A stretch of 15,693 nt of DNA, from assembly GCA_031259185.1 (NCBI GenBank), contig JAIRLV010000048.1:1-15693 (forward strand), written 5' to 3'. Position 1 is the first letter of the stretch. Every line of letters begins with the position of its first letter. Shown in pieces: positions 1-7,241 of the stretch. Both the position numbers and the translations under genes were made by a program. The stretch is from Elusimicrobiota bacterium. Lineage in GTDB: Bacteria > RUG730. The notes beneath the pieces are model-generated. The model saw nothing but the letters and a program-made list of their open reading frames with translations. It did not search any database and was not told the DNA's origin.

Positions 1-63
1 TTTGCGATAAGGGAGGGAGGCAAGACAGTAGGAGCAGGAGTAATAAGCGAGATATTAGCATAA
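1..63 (+). CDS. tuf: Elongation factor Tu, C-terminal end (partial)
   Basis: Only the last 20 codons and the TAA stop are present; the gene begins outside the window. The frame opens at base 1 and reads FAIREGG-KTVGAGV, the very conserved ending of the beta-barrel domain III of EF-Tu, the GTPase that carries aminoacyl-tRNA to the ribosomal A site. The final residues (SEILA) differ a little from the more common ending with -II(E/D/K). The gene lies 53 nt upstream of rpsJ on the same strand, the usual str-to-S10 junction. A paralogous GTPase is unlikely because the REGG-TVGAGV block is specific to EF-Tu (and archaeal EF-1A relatives). Confidence 0.95.
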   Translation, partial: FAIREGGKTVGAGVISEILA

Positions 64-116
64 AATATTTTAATTTTAAGTTATTATTTTATATATAAAA
101 ATGGAGAATTAATAAA
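64..116 (+). other. tuf-rpsJ spacer with S10 ribosome binding site
   Basis: This 53-nt spacer is nearly all A and T. GGAGA at 103-107 sits 9 nt before the rpsJ ATG. I see no clear -35/-10 pair and no GC-rich hairpin. It is far too short for an enterobacterial-type S10 leader (well over 100 nt, bound by L4), so S10 expression probably depends on read-through from tuf or on a promoter I cannot recognise in AT-rich DNA. Confidence 0.6.
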
Positions 117-428
117 ATGGCATTTGAACAAAAAATAAGAATTAAATTAAAAGCATATGATTATAGAATGTTAGATAAATCTTTGAAAGAATTAGTAATG
201 ACTGCAAAAAGAACAGGGGCGACGATTGCTGGACCTATTTTATTGCCAACAAAAATAAAAAGATATACTATACAAAGATCAGTTCATGTTGATAAAAAAT
301 CAAGAGAACAATTTGAGATGAGGATTTATAAAAGATTATTAGATATATTAACGCCTACGGCGCAGACGGTAGATGCTTTGATGAAATTAGATTTGCCAGC
401 GGGTGTGGATGTAGAGATCAAGCTTTAA
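117..428 (+). CDS. rpsJ: 30S ribosomal protein S10
   Basis: S10 is a 30S head protein; as NusE it also pairs with NusB in transcription antitermination. The 103-residue product has the family's normal length. It starts with the characteristic [15 protein letters not shown] strand-helix and contains the long extended loop around residues 40-65 ([28 protein letters not shown]), which reaches into the 30S head. The C-terminus ([19 protein letters not shown]) is nearly invariant in bacteria. The ATG at 117 has GGAGA 9 nt upstream. It is the first gene of the S10 block and is followed 13 nt later by rplC. Confidence 0.98.
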   Translation: MAFEQKIRIKLKAYDYRMLDKSLKELVMTAKRTGATIAGPILLPTKIKRYTIQRSVHVDKKSREQFEMRIYKRLLDILTPTAQTVDALMKLDLPAGVDVEIKL

Positions 429-441
429 GGCGGTGGAATTT

Positions 442-1140
442 ATGAAAAGCATAATTGGAACAAAAGTTGGAATGACTAGAATTTTTGATGAAAAAGGAAG
501 CCTTTTGCCTATTACTGTAATCAAGGTTGATAAATGTTGGGCTACAGGTATAAAAACTGTAGAAAAAAATGGATATTCCGCATTACAATTAGGATTTGGC
601 ATTAAAAGAGAAAAAAACACGACAAAACCATATAGAGGAATTTTTAAAAATATTAATAATGCCGAAGTTCCTAAATTTTTAAAGGAATTCAGAATTGATG
701 AAAGTGAATTAGTAAATTATGCTTTAGGACAAGAAATTACAGTAGATATTTTTGAGAAAGGTGATTATGTAGATATAGTTGGTGTAAGTAAAGGTAAAGG
801 GTTAACTGGAGTAATGAAAAGACATAATTTTAATGGTTTACCGTCGAGTCATGGAAATGGCGAATATAGAAGAAGAGGAGGTTCTTTGTCAGCTTCTTCA
901 TATCCATCAAGAGTTTTCAAAGGTATAAAAATGGCTGGTAGAACAGGCGGAGATAATGTAACATTACAAAAATTAGAAGTTGTTGATATAAAACTTGATG
1001 ATAAATTAATATTAGTAAAAGGGGCAGTACCCGGAATAAAAGGTAGTTATTTACAATTAAAAGAGACTTCTAAATTTTTAAAGAAAAAGAAAGCAGAAGT
1101 TGATTCAAAAACAGAACTTAAATTAAATAAAAAGAGGTAA
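442..1140 (+). CDS. rplC: 50S ribosomal protein L3
   Basis: L3 is an early assembly protein whose loop reaches the peptidyl transferase centre. The start is placed at ATG 442, giving the standard N-terminus MKSIIGTKVGMTRIF; an in-frame GTG at 433 would add three residues and overlaps the purine-rich AAGGCGGTGG that serves as ribosome binding site. The product has 232 residues. The core block HGNGEYRRRGG...ASSYPSRVFKGIKMAGRTGGD-VT-QKLEVV is diagnostic. After about residue 205 the chain continues with a lysine-rich tail (FLKKKKAEVD..LKLNKKR), making it some 20 residues longer than the common form of about 210. Confidence 0.97.
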   Translation: MKSIIGTKVGMTRIFDEKGSLLPITVIKVDKCWATGIKTVEKNGYSALQLGFGIKREKNTTKPYRGIFKNINNAEVPKFLKEFRIDESELVNYALGQEITVDIFEKGDYVDIVGVSKGKGLTGVMKRHNFNGLPSSHGNGEYRRRGGSLSASSYPSRVFKGIKMAGRTGGDNVTLQKLEVVDIKLDDKLILVKGAVPGIKGSYLQLKETSKFLKKKKAEVDSKTELKLNKKR

Positions 1141-1145
1141 TATAC

Positions 1146-1781
1146 GTGGAACTGTCTTTAAAGAGTATTGAAGGGAAAGATTTGGGGAAAATTGATTTTC
1201 TATCTAATATAGATTTGACAAATGATATAAATACTTCTGTAGTACATGAATGTATAGTCAATTATTTAGCTAATCAGAGACAAGGAAGCGCTAACACTAA
1301 AACTAGAGCTGAAGTATCTGGCGGTGGAAAAAAACCATGGAAACAAAAAGGAACAGGTAGAGCAAGATCTGGTAGTAATAGTTCCCCACTTTGGAGACAT
1401 GGAGGAGTAGTTTTTGGACCAAAACCAAGAGATTATTCTTATTCTATTCCAGAAAAGAAAAAAAGAAAAGGATTTCTATATGCTTTGATATTGAAATATA
1501 AAAATGATCAAATTGTAGCAATAGATACATTTCAAAATCAAAATATTGAAAAAACAAAACAAGTTGCTCAAATATTGAATCAATTGAATTTGTTAGGCAG
1601 ATCGCTTTTTGTCATAAATGAGAAACAAGAAAAATTTATTAGAGCGACAAAAAATTTACCTAATGTAGATTTAGTATATATAAATAATATGAACATATAT
1701 AATATTATGAATTGTGAAAAATTGATATTGGATAAAAAAAGTATAGAATTTTTAAATAAAAAGTTTGAGGATGGAAAATAA
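1146..1781 (+). CDS. rplD: 50S ribosomal protein L4
   Basis: L4 lines the exit-tunnel constriction with L22 and in enterobacteria also represses its own operon. The 211-residue product has the long tunnel loop at about residues 45-100, with GSANTKTRAEVSGGGKKPW, KQKGTGRAR, GSNSSPLWRHGGVVFGPKPRDY and PEKKKRKG. A Rossmann-like C-terminal half follows. Translation starts at GTG 1146; GAGG at 1134-1137, inside the last codons of rplC, is spaced 8 nt away. Only 5 nt separate it from the rplC stop, so translational coupling to L3 is likely (inference). Confidence 0.96.
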   Translation: MELSLKSIEGKDLGKIDFLSNIDLTNDINTSVVHECIVNYLANQRQGSANTKTRAEVSGGGKKPWKQKGTGRARSGSNSSPLWRHGGVVFGPKPRDYSYSIPEKKKRKGFLYALILKYKNDQIVAIDTFQNQNIEKTKQVAQILNQLNLLGRSLFVINEKQEKFIRATKNLPNVDLVYINNMNIYNIMNCEKLILDKKSIEFLNKKFEDGK

Positions 1782-1783
1782 TT

Positions 1784-2077
1784 ATGCCAATATTAGATAA
1801 ATATAATACGCTAGTTAAACCAATCTTTACAGAAAGATCTAGTTTTTTGAAAGGGCAAAATAAATATCTTTTTCAAGTTCATAAAGATACTTCAAAAACA
1901 GAGATAAAAAAGGTATTAAAGGAAATTTTTAAAGCAGAGGTGGTTTCTGTAAACACGATTAATTACGAAGGTAAAATGAAAAGAATGGGTAGATTTGAGG
2001 GGAAAAGATCTGATTGGAAAAAGGCAATTGTTACTTTTAAAGAAGGCTCTTCAATTAATTTTATAGAGGAAACATAA
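1784..2077 (+). CDS. rplW: 50S ribosomal protein L23
   Basis: L23 sits at the tunnel exit, where it docks trigger factor and the signal recognition particle. The 97-residue product shows the family pattern: an N-terminal DKYNTLVKPIFTERS helix, KYLFQVHKDTSKTEIKKVLKEIFKAEVVSVNT, then the basic loop GKMKRMGRFEGKRSDWKKAIVTFKEG (about residues 63-88). ATG 1784 lies 2 nt after the rplD stop; the GAGGATGGA stretch within the end of rplD is the probable binding site. Close packing suggests coupled translation with L4. Confidence 0.96.
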   Translation: MPILDKYNTLVKPIFTERSSFLKGQNKYLFQVHKDTSKTEIKKVLKEIFKAEVVSVNTINYEGKMKRMGRFEGKRSDWKKAIVTFKEGSSINFIEET

Positions 2078-2094
2078 AATAAGGATTATAAAAT

Positions 2095-2922
2095 ATGGGA
2101 ATAATTAAATATAAACCAATTACGCCTGGTAGACGAGGAATGACTGTAAATGATTTTTCGGAAATCACAAAGAAAAGACCTGAAAAATCGCTATTGTTAC
2201 CTTATTCAAAAAAAGGAGGCAGAAATAGTGATGGCAGAGTGACGGTTAGGCATCAAGGTGGTGGAGCGAAAAGAAGGTATAGGTTTATAGATTTTAAAAG
2301 AGATAAGTTTGATGTTGAAGGTAGAATTTTGGGGATAGAATATGATCCAAATAGAACTGCAAATATAGCATTAGTTCAATATATAGATGGAGAAAAAAGA
2401 TATATTATTTCACCATTAGGATTAAAAGTTGGTGATAAAATTATTAGCGGAGAAAATGTTAATATAAAAATAGGAAATACTATGCCATTATACGCTATGC
2501 CTGATGGAACAGTTGTACATAATATAGAATTAAAAAGAGGTAGAGGTGGGCAATTAGTTAGATCAGCAGGGGCATCAGCGCAAATATTAGGTAAAGAAGG
2601 AAAATTTGTTCAAATTAGGATGCCATCAGGAGAGGTTAGATTGATTTTGAGAGGATGTTTAGCAACTATTGGACAAATAGGAAATATTGATGTAGAAAAT
2701 GTTGTTATAGGAAAAGCTGGGAGAACTAGATATATGAATATTAGACCAACTGTAAGAGGAACAGCTATGAATTCAGTAGATCATCCGCATGGGGGAGGAA
2801 GAGGAAAAAGTAAAGGGAATAATCAACCCAGATCACCTTGGAATCAGCCAACCAAAGGTTATAAAACAAGAAAAGTTAAATATTCCGACCAATTTATAAT
2901 TAGAAGAAGAAATGTAAAATAA
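2095..2922 (+). CDS. rplB: 50S ribosomal protein L2
   Basis: L2 is the most conserved large-subunit protein. It sits next to the peptidyl transferase centre, helps join the subunits and binds 23S rRNA through an OB fold and an SH3-like barrel. The 275-residue product is full length. Recognisable blocks are [13 protein letters not shown] (5-17), SGGR-like [24 protein letters not shown] (40-62), [12 protein letters not shown] (83-94) and the functionally critical [13 protein letters not shown] (225-237), with His230 and His232. The C-terminus [14 protein letters not shown] is typical. AAGGA at 2081-2085 precedes the ATG by 9 nt. Confidence 0.98.
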   Translation: MGIIKYKPITPGRRGMTVNDFSEITKKRPEKSLLLPYSKKGGRNSDGRVTVRHQGGGAKRRYRFIDFKRDKFDVEGRILGIEYDPNRTANIALVQYIDGEKRYIISPLGLKVGDKIISGENVNIKIGNTMPLYAMPDGTVVHNIELKRGRGGQLVRSAGASAQILGKEGKFVQIRMPSGEVRLILRGCLATIGQIGNIDVENVVIGKAGRTRYMNIRPTVRGTAMNSVDHPHGGGRGKSKGNNQPRSPWNQPTKGYKTRKVKYSDQFIIRRRNVK

Positions 2923-2937
2923 TATAGGAGTTTTGCG

Positions 2938-3204
2938 ATGGGAAGATCTACGAAAAAAGGACCGTATATAGATCAAAGAGTGTTAAAAAAGATTGAATAT
3001 ATTGAAAAAAAAGGCAAAAAGCAGCCAATAAAGACTTGGACTAGGAATACGACTATTTCTCCAGAATTTGTAGGGCATACTTTTAATGTTCACAATGGAA
3101 AAAGTTTTTTGCCAGTATTTATAACGGAGAGCATGGTAGGTCATAAATTAGGAGAATTTGCTCCCACTAGGACGTTTAGAGGGCATTCTGGAAGTAAAAA
3201 ATAA
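2938..3204 (+). CDS. rpsS: 30S ribosomal protein S19
   Basis: S19 forms a heterodimer with S13 in the 30S head and contributes to the intersubunit bridges that touch 5S/L5. At 88 residues it is standard length. The [12 protein letters not shown] start, [51 protein letters not shown] core and basic end are all diagnostic of the family. The ATG at 2938 has AGGAG (2926-2930) 7 nt upstream. It sits 15 nt after rplB, in the order L2-S19-L22-S3 conserved across bacteria. Confidence 0.98.
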   Translation: MGRSTKKGPYIDQRVLKKIEYIEKKGKKQPIKTWTRNTTISPEFVGHTFNVHNGKSFLPVFITESMVGHKLGEFAPTRTFRGHSGSKK

Positions 3205-3224
3205 AATTTACGAGGCAATGTGAA

Positions 3225-3548
3225 ATGAGTGAAAATATTTCAAAAATAAAATATTTGAGAACAAGTTGGCGAAAAGCTAGTCAAGTTATAGATTTAATTA
3301 GAGGGAAAAGAGTAGATAAAGCTATTGGGATTTTGACATTTACCAATAAATATGTAGTTCCTGAAATTTTAAAAGCAGTAAAATCTGGAGTAAATAATAT
3401 GAAAGAAAATCCAGAAAACGTTTTTATAAAAGAGGTATATGTGGGACAAGGAATGATGATGAAAAGATTGAGACCTGGTCCACAAGGACGAGCTATGATG
3501 TATAAAAAGAAAACTTGTATGGTCACTTTAAAATTAGAAAGAATATAA
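3225..3548 (+). CDS. rplV: 50S ribosomal protein L22
   Basis: L22 spans the large subunit and its beta-hairpin lines the exit tunnel, where macrolide-resistance mutations fall. The product has 107 residues. The N-terminal part [31 protein letters not shown] matches the helical RNA-binding core. The hairpin is at about 75-98 ([26 protein letters not shown]). Three consecutive methionines before [11 protein letters not shown] are a small variant of the hairpin base. The ATG has GAGG (3212-3215) 9 nt upstream; an ATG just before it (3218) leads at once to a stop and is not the start. Confidence 0.97.
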   Translation: MSENISKIKYLRTSWRKASQVIDLIRGKRVDKAIGILTFTNKYVVPEILKAVKSGVNNMKENPENVFIKEVYVGQGMMMKRLRPGPQGRAMMYKKKTCMVTLKLERI

Positions 3549-3551
3549 TAT

Positions 3552-3556
3552 GGAGG
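3552..3556 (+). promoter_or_regulatory. Ribosome binding site fixing the rpsC start
   Basis: GGAGG lies 9 nt before GTG 3566. It supports that GTG over the in-frame TTG at 3515, which lies inside rplV and would give an N-terminal extension unknown in S3. Confidence 0.8.
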
Positions 3557-3565
3557 TATCATTTA

Positions 3566-4249
3566 GTGGGACAAAAAGTTCATCCAAAGAGCTTGCGAAT
3601 CGGATATATCTATGATTGGGATTCAAAATGGTTTACAAAAAAGGATTTTTCAGATTTTATAGAGCAAGATTATAAAATTAGAACGTTTATTAATAAGAAA
3701 TATAGGAATGCAGGAATTTCTTCTGTAGGTATTGAAAGAGCAGGTAAATATGTCAGATTGAATATTAATACGGCAAGACCCGGTGTAATTATTGGTAAAA
3801 AGGGGAATGATGTTGAATTTTTGAAAACAGAGACAGAAAAATTGACAAAACAAAAGACTTTTATTAATATAGTTGAAATTAAAAATCCGGAGTTAGATGC
3901 CCAATTAGTAGCAACTACAATTGCTCTACAAATAGAAAAAAAAGTTTCTTATAAAAAAGCGATGAAAAAAGCTATGGAAAAAGTTTTCAAACTTGGCGCT
4001 AAAGGTGTAAAAGTTATGATTGGAGGCAGACTTGGGGGAGCGGAAATTGCTAGGACAGAATGGGATAGATTAGGCAGAGTTCCTTTACAAACTTTTAGAG
4101 CGGATGTAAAATATGGTTTTGCAGAGGCTTATACTACATATGGACAAATTGGCATAAAAGTTTGGATTTTTCATAAAGAATTTTTGGAGAGACCGGATTT
4201 TAGTAGTAATCCGATTAATATTAAAAATGAAAATAGCATGAAAAATTAG
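3566..4249 (+). CDS. rpsC: 30S ribosomal protein S3
   Basis: S3 surrounds the mRNA entry channel with S4 and S5 and contributes to the ribosome's helicase activity. The start is GTG 3566, giving the standard [13 protein letters not shown]. The product is 227 residues, a normal length. A type II KH domain carries the GKKG loop at about residues 77-80 ([17 protein letters not shown]). The C-terminal domain has [17 protein letters not shown] and [23 protein letters not shown], both classic S3 blocks. The C-terminal tail is short and rich in Asn and Lys. The gene begins 17 nt after rplV. Confidence 0.98.
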   Translation: MGQKVHPKSLRIGYIYDWDSKWFTKKDFSDFIEQDYKIRTFINKKYRNAGISSVGIERAGKYVRLNINTARPGVIIGKKGNDVEFLKTETEKLTKQKTFINIVEIKNPELDAQLVATTIALQIEKKVSYKKAMKKAMEKVFKLGAKGVKVMIGGRLGGAEIARTEWDRLGRVPLQTFRADVKYGFAEAYTTYGQIGIKVWIFHKEFLERPDFSSNPINIKNENSMKN

Positions 4250-4283
4250 AATTTTAAGAAATAATTAAATCGAGGTAATATAT

Positions 4284-4697
4284 ATGTTAATGCCTAGTAA
4301 AACGAAATATAGAAAATTGCAAAAAGGAAGAATGAGAGGAATGGCTAAGGGTGGAGATTACATAGCTTTTGGGACATATGCTTTGCAAGCATTAGAACCT
4401 GGCTGGATAAAAAGCCAACAAATAGAGGCTTCTAGGATTGCATTAAGCAAATATTCCAAAAAAGGCGGAAATATGTGGATTCGTATTTTTCCCGATAAGG
4501 CTGTTACAAAAAAACCAGCGGAAACTAGAATGGGGAAGGGAAAAGGATCTCCTGAACTATGGGTGTCAGTAGTTAAACCGGGAAGAATATTATTTGAAAT
4601 TGAGGGGTTATCTGAAGAAGAAGCAAAAGAAGCTATCAGATTAGCCTCCCATAAATTACCAATAAAAACTAGATTTATTAAAAAACAGGCGGTATAA
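4284..4697 (+). CDS. rplP: 50S ribosomal protein L16
   Basis: L16 joins late in 50S assembly and positions A-site tRNA near the peptidyl transferase centre. The 137-residue product has all family blocks: [81 protein letters not shown] and LPIKTRFI. The conserved arginine of the ETRMGKGKG segment is present. ATG 4284 has GAGG (4272-4275) 8 nt upstream; ATG 4290 two codons later is possible, but the ML-MP start is usual for L16. It lies 34 nt after rpsC. Confidence 0.97.
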   Translation: MLMPSKTKYRKLQKGRMRGMAKGGDYIAFGTYALQALEPGWIKSQQIEASRIALSKYSKKGGNMWIRIFPDKAVTKKPAETRMGKGKGSPELWVSVVKPGRILFEIEGLSEEEAKEAIRLASHKLPIKTRFIKKQAV

Positions 4698-4701
4698 ATA
4701 A

Positions 4702-4899
4702 ATGAATTTAGTAGAGATTAGAGAAATGTCAAAAATAGAATTGATTGCGAAAATAGAAGAATTGAAAGAAAAAAAATTTAGATTAACTTTTAAGCATAAA
4801 ACAACAGTTTTAAAAAATACTATGGATATAAGAAACATTAGAAAAGATATTGCTAGAATTAATACAATACTTAATGAAAAAAATATGAATAAACATTGA
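4702..4899 (+). CDS. rpmC: 50S ribosomal protein L29
   Basis: L29 is a small two-helix protein beside L23 at the tunnel exit. The product is 65 residues, predicted to be almost all helical. It shows the typical MNLVEIREMSKIELIAKIEELKEKKFRLTFKH start and a second helix DIRNIRKDIARINTILNEK. It lies 4 nt after rplP, and its ribosome binding site must lie within the last codons of that gene (AGGCGGT), so expression is probably coupled to L16. It ends in TGA, one of only two TGA stops among the genes seen here. Confidence 0.95.
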   Translation: MNLVEIREMSKIELIAKIEELKEKKFRLTFKHKTTVLKNTMDIRNIRKDIARINTILNEKNMNKH

Positions 4900-4930
4900 T
4901 TTTTATATATTAAAATGGAGATTTGTAATA

Positions 4931-5188
4931 ATGGACGTTAAAAAGAAAAGGGTTTTAGAAGGAAAAGTAGTTAGCGATAAAATGAATAAAACTAGAGTAG
5001 TTTTGGTAACTAGGAAAGTAAGGCATCCGCTATATGATAAAATTATAACAAAAACAACTAGATATATGATCCATGATGAAAACAATGTATCAAAACTAGG
5101 AGATATAGTAGAAATTTCTTATTTAAGACCAATCAGCGCTAATAAATCTTGGGAGCTTTTAAAGGTTTTGAAAAAAGCATTAATTTAA
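4931..5188 (+). CDS. rpsQ: 30S ribosomal protein S17
   Basis: S17 is a primary binder of the 16S rRNA 5' domain with an OB fold. The product has 85 residues, the usual size. The N-terminus [23 protein letters not shown] and the loop [25 protein letters not shown] are diagnostic; [24 protein letters not shown] completes the barrel. GGAG of ATGGAG (4915-4920) stands 10 nt before the ATG. It is the last gene of the S10 block, separated by 31 nt from rpmC and 13 nt from rplN. Confidence 0.97.
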   Translation: MDVKKKRVLEGKVVSDKMNKTRVVLVTRKVRHPLYDKIITKTTRYMIHDENNVSKLGDIVEISYLRPISANKSWELLKVLKKALI

Positions 5189-5201
5189 TAAGAGGGATAA
5201 T

Positions 5202-5570
5202 ATGATACAACAACAAACTATGCTAAATGTTGCCGATAACTCAGGCGCCAAAAAAGTCATGTGTATAAAAGTTTTAGGCGGTAGTAAAAAAAGATATGCG
5301 ACAATTGGAGATATTATTGTGGTTGCAGTTAAAGATGCTATTCCGGGAGCAGGCGTAAAAAAAGGAGAGGTTGAAAAAGCGGTTGTTGTTAGGATGAAAA
5401 GAAATTATAGAAGGCAAGACGGTTCTTATATAAGATTTGATGAAAACGGAGTAGTTATTATTAACAATAATAATGAGCCAAAAGGAACAAGAATATTCGG
5501 TCCAGTGCCAAGAGAATTGAGAGAAAAGAATTTCATGAAAATAATATCTTTAGCGCCAGAAGTTTTATAA
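5202..5570 (+). CDS. rplN: 50S ribosomal protein L14
   Basis: L14 faces the subunit interface, forms bridge B8 with 16S rRNA and is the binding site of the silencing factor RsfS. Its 122 residues match the family length exactly. The conserved [28 protein letters not shown] start is followed by [62 protein letters not shown] and the terminal SLAPEVL. AGAGGG at 5191-5196 precedes the ATG by 5 nt. It is the first gene of the spc block, only 13 nt after S17, so the S10 and spc blocks look transcriptionally fused. Confidence 0.98.
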   Translation: MIQQQTMLNVADNSGAKKVMCIKVLGGSKKRYATIGDIIVVAVKDAIPGAGVKKGEVEKAVVVRMKRNYRRQDGSYIRFDENGVVIINNNNEPKGTRIFGPVPRELREKNFMKIISLAPEVL

Positions 5571-5587
5571 TTTTTAAGAGGTTAGAT

Positions 5588-5899
5588 ATGAGGATAAAAG
5601 TAAAAGATAAGGTTATAGTTTTGTCTGGAAAAGATAAAGGGAAAGTGGGAAATATTTTGAAAGTTTTTACAAAACAGGATAAAGTTTTAGTTGAGAAAAT
5701 CAATATAGTTAAAAAATCTGTAAAAGCTACTAATAAAGAGGAAAATGGTGGAATTATTGAAAAAGAAATGCCTATAAAAGCATCAAAAATTATGTTGGTT
5801 TGTTCTAAGTGTAATAATCCGACTAGAATTAAAAAAGATATTTTATCTGATGGTAAGAAAGTTAGAATTTGTAAAAAATGTGGGGAAATTATTATTTAG
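5588..5899 (+). CDS. rplX: 50S ribosomal protein L24, zinc-ribbon form
   Basis: L24 is an assembly-initiating protein that binds 23S rRNA near the tunnel exit. The 103-residue product has a KOW motif near residues 5-31 (VKDKVIVLSGKDKGKVGNILKV) and a middle loop ending GGIIEKEMPIKASKIMLV. The C-terminal segment carries two Cys pairs, Cys72/Cys75 (CSKC) and Cys95/Cys98 (CKKC), the arrangement of the zinc-binding (C+) version of L24. AGAGG (5577-5581) lies 6 nt before the ATG. The gene ends in TAG and is 12 nt ahead of rplE. Confidence 0.96.
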   Translation: MRIKVKDKVIVLSGKDKGKVGNILKVFTKQDKVLVEKINIVKKSVKATNKEENGGIIEKEMPIKASKIMLVCSKCNNPTRIKKDILSDGKKVRICKKCGEIII

Positions 5900-5911
5900 T
5901 AGGAAGTGAAA

Positions 5912-6457
5912 ATGACTAATTTATTAAATCATTATAAAAAAAAAGTAGCGCCTAGCTTGACAAAAAAATTTGCTTATAAAAATATAATGCAATGTCCCAA
6001 AGTAGAAAAGGTTGTAATTAATATTGGAATTGGTGAAGCAAAAGATCATTCAAAATCTGTTGATATCGCAGTCAATGAATTGACGCTTTTATCAGGACAG
6101 AAAGCAGTTGTTACAAAAGCAAAAAAATCAATTTCTAATTTTAAATTGAGACAAGGTATGTCAATAGGCTGTAAAGTTACGCTTAGAGGCGCAAGGATGT
6201 ATGATTTTCTTGATAGATTATTCAATATTGCAATGCCTAGAATTAGAGATTTTCAAGGGAGCGATTATAATTCTTTCGATAGTAATGGTAATTATAATTT
6301 AGGAATAAAAGAGCAATATATATTTCCTGAAATAGATTTAGACAAATCAGATAGAGCTAGAGGGATGAATATTACGATTGTTTGTTCTTCAAAAAATATA
6401 GAACAAAATAGAGCGATGTTATTTGAAATGGGTATGCCATTTAAAAAAAGAAAATAA
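5912..6457 (+). CDS. rplE: 50S ribosomal protein L5
   Basis: L5 binds 5S rRNA in the central protuberance and contacts P-site tRNA and S13. The 181-residue product begins [20 protein letters not shown]. The blocks [71 protein letters not shown] and [18 protein letters not shown] are unmistakable. I chose ATG 5912 because AGGA (5901-5904) is 7 nt away. The in-frame GTG 5906 would sit one base from the binding site. It follows the rplX stop by 12 nt. Confidence 0.97.
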   Translation: MTNLLNHYKKKVAPSLTKKFAYKNIMQCPKVEKVVINIGIGEAKDHSKSVDIAVNELTLLSGQKAVVTKAKKSISNFKLRQGMSIGCKVTLRGARMYDFLDRLFNIAMPRIRDFQGSDYNSFDSNGNYNLGIKEQYIFPEIDLDKSDRARGMNITIVCSSKNIEQNRAMLFEMGMPFKKRK

Positions 6458-6475
6458 AATTAGGAGAAAATATAA

Positions 6476-6661
6476 GTGGCAAAAAAAAGTTTGATAGTTA
6501 AACAAAAATTAGAACCAAAATTTTCTACAAGAAGATATAGTAGATGTAAAATATGTGGGAGACCAAGAGGCGTTTTAAGTGATTTTGGAATTTGTAGAAT
6601 ATGTTTTAGGCAAAGAGCGTATAATGGCGAAATTCCAGGTATAAAAAAAGCAAGTTGGTAG
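6476..6661 (+). CDS. rpsN: 30S ribosomal protein S14, zinc (type Z) form
   Basis: S14 is a 30S head protein that joins late in assembly. This is the short 61-residue type with a zinc-ribbon, Cys24/Cys27 (CKIC) and Cys40/Cys43 (CRIC), rather than the ~100-residue cysteine-free form of enterobacteria. The C-terminus [13 protein letters not shown] is standard. Translation begins at GTG 6476, with AGGAG (6462-6466) 9 nt upstream; the next residues AKKSL agree with the family start. It is placed between L5 and S8, as in nearly all spc operons. Confidence 0.97.
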   Translation: MAKKSLIVKQKLEPKFSTRRYSRCKICGRPRGVLSDFGICRICFRQRAYNGEIPGIKKASW

Positions 6662-6676
6662 ATTTAATAAGTTTTT

Positions 6677-6684
6677 AAGGGAGG
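6677..6684 (+). promoter_or_regulatory. Strong ribosome binding site of rpsH
   Basis: AAGGGAGG, 9 nt before ATG 6694, is among the purine-richest Shine-Dalgarno sequences in the window. S8 is the classical autoregulator of spc operons, so this is a plausible control point, but no rRNA-like S8 target is evident to me here. Confidence 0.6.
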
Positions 6685-6693
6685 AATCTTATA

Positions 6694-7098
6694 ATGTCAG
6701 TTACCGATCCAATTGCAGATATGTTTACATGCATTAGAAATGCCAATATTAAAAAAAAAGAGTTTGTTGAAGTTCCTGCTTCAAAAATTAAAGAAAATAT
6801 TCTAAAAATTATGGAGCAAGAAGGTTATATTAAAGGTTATCAAGAGATAAAAGAGGGAGTAAAAAAAAGTTTTAAAATTGCCTTAAAATATGCGCAAAAT
6901 CCAAATAGAGATAGAGTTATAAGTAATATCAAAAGAATTAGTAAACCGGGATTGAGAATATATAGGGGCATTACTGATATACCGAGAGTTAGAGCTGGAA
7001 TAGGTATTGCATTAATTTCTACTTCAAAAGGATTGATGACAGATAAAGAAGCTAGGAAACAAAACATTGGCGGAGAAGTGATAGGATATATCTGGTAA
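6694..7098 (+). CDS. rpsH: 30S ribosomal protein S8
   Basis: S8 binds helix 21 of 16S rRNA in the platform and, in E. coli, represses spc translation by binding the operon mRNA. The product has 134 residues. Conserved blocks are DPIADMFTCIRNANIKKKEFVEVPASKIKENILKIMEQEGYI in the N-terminal domain and RISKPGLRIYRGITDIPRVRAGIGIALISTSKGLMTDKEARKQNIGGEVIGYIW in the C-terminal domain, the signature of the family. It is the last gene before the 143-nt spacer preceding rplF, the longest gap in the window. Confidence 0.98.
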   Translation: MSVTDPIADMFTCIRNANIKKKEFVEVPASKIKENILKIMEQEGYIKGYQEIKEGVKKSFKIALKYAQNPNRDRVISNIKRISKPGLRIYRGITDIPRVRAGIGIALISTSKGLMTDKEARKQNIGGEVIGYIW

Positions 7099-7241
7099 GA
7101 GTTTTAAAATATATATTATAAAAAAATGGAATAAATTAATAATTAATAAAAAATTTTAAAATTTTAATTTATGAGAAGATATAAATAAAATATTTAATAT
7201 TAACATACTTGTATTGATAAAGGAAGGATTGGTATAAAATA
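7099..7241 (+). other. rpsH-rplF spacer, longest gap in the cluster
   Basis: This 143-nt stretch is almost pure A/T. It holds a 16-bp perfect AT palindrome at 7150-7165 (AAAATTTT twice), a tandem ATTAATA repeat near 7134-7148, and the purine-rich AAGGAAGG of rplF at 7220-7227. TTAACA at 7200-7205 resembles a -35 box, but no -10 box stands at a proper distance. No GC-containing hairpin with a T-run is present, so I do not call a terminator. It may hold a promoter or leader, or be neutral spacer. Confidence 0.5.

Noticed and set aside
433-441. GTG 433 as start of L3
   Set aside because: It falls in the ribosome binding region, and ATG 442 gives the standard MKSIIGTKVGMT start.
387-620. Minus-strand frames opposite rplC and other ribosomal genes
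   Set aside because: All overlap strongly conserved + strand genes and have the hydrophobic Phe/Ile/Leu composition expected from AT-rich antisense.
3515-3565. TTG 3515 start for S3 overlapping rplV
   Set aside because: GGAGG precedes GTG 3566 at ideal distance, and MGQKVHP is the family N-terminus.
7150-7165. AAAATTTT palindrome as terminator
   Set aside because: No G or C in the stem and no loop or T-tract geometry for an intrinsic terminator; low-complexity AT palindrome.
7171-7188. Five-codon ATG-AGA-AGA mini-ORF in the rpsH-rplF spacer
   Set aside because: AGA-AGA minigenes matter where AGA is rare; here AGA is the main arginine codon, and there is no Shine-Dalgarno.
7200-7238. Promoter made of TTAACA or TTGTAT with TATAAA before rplF
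   Set aside because: TTAACA has no -10 at 16-18 nt, and the other pair would start transcription past the ATG; AT-rich sequence gives such matches by chance.
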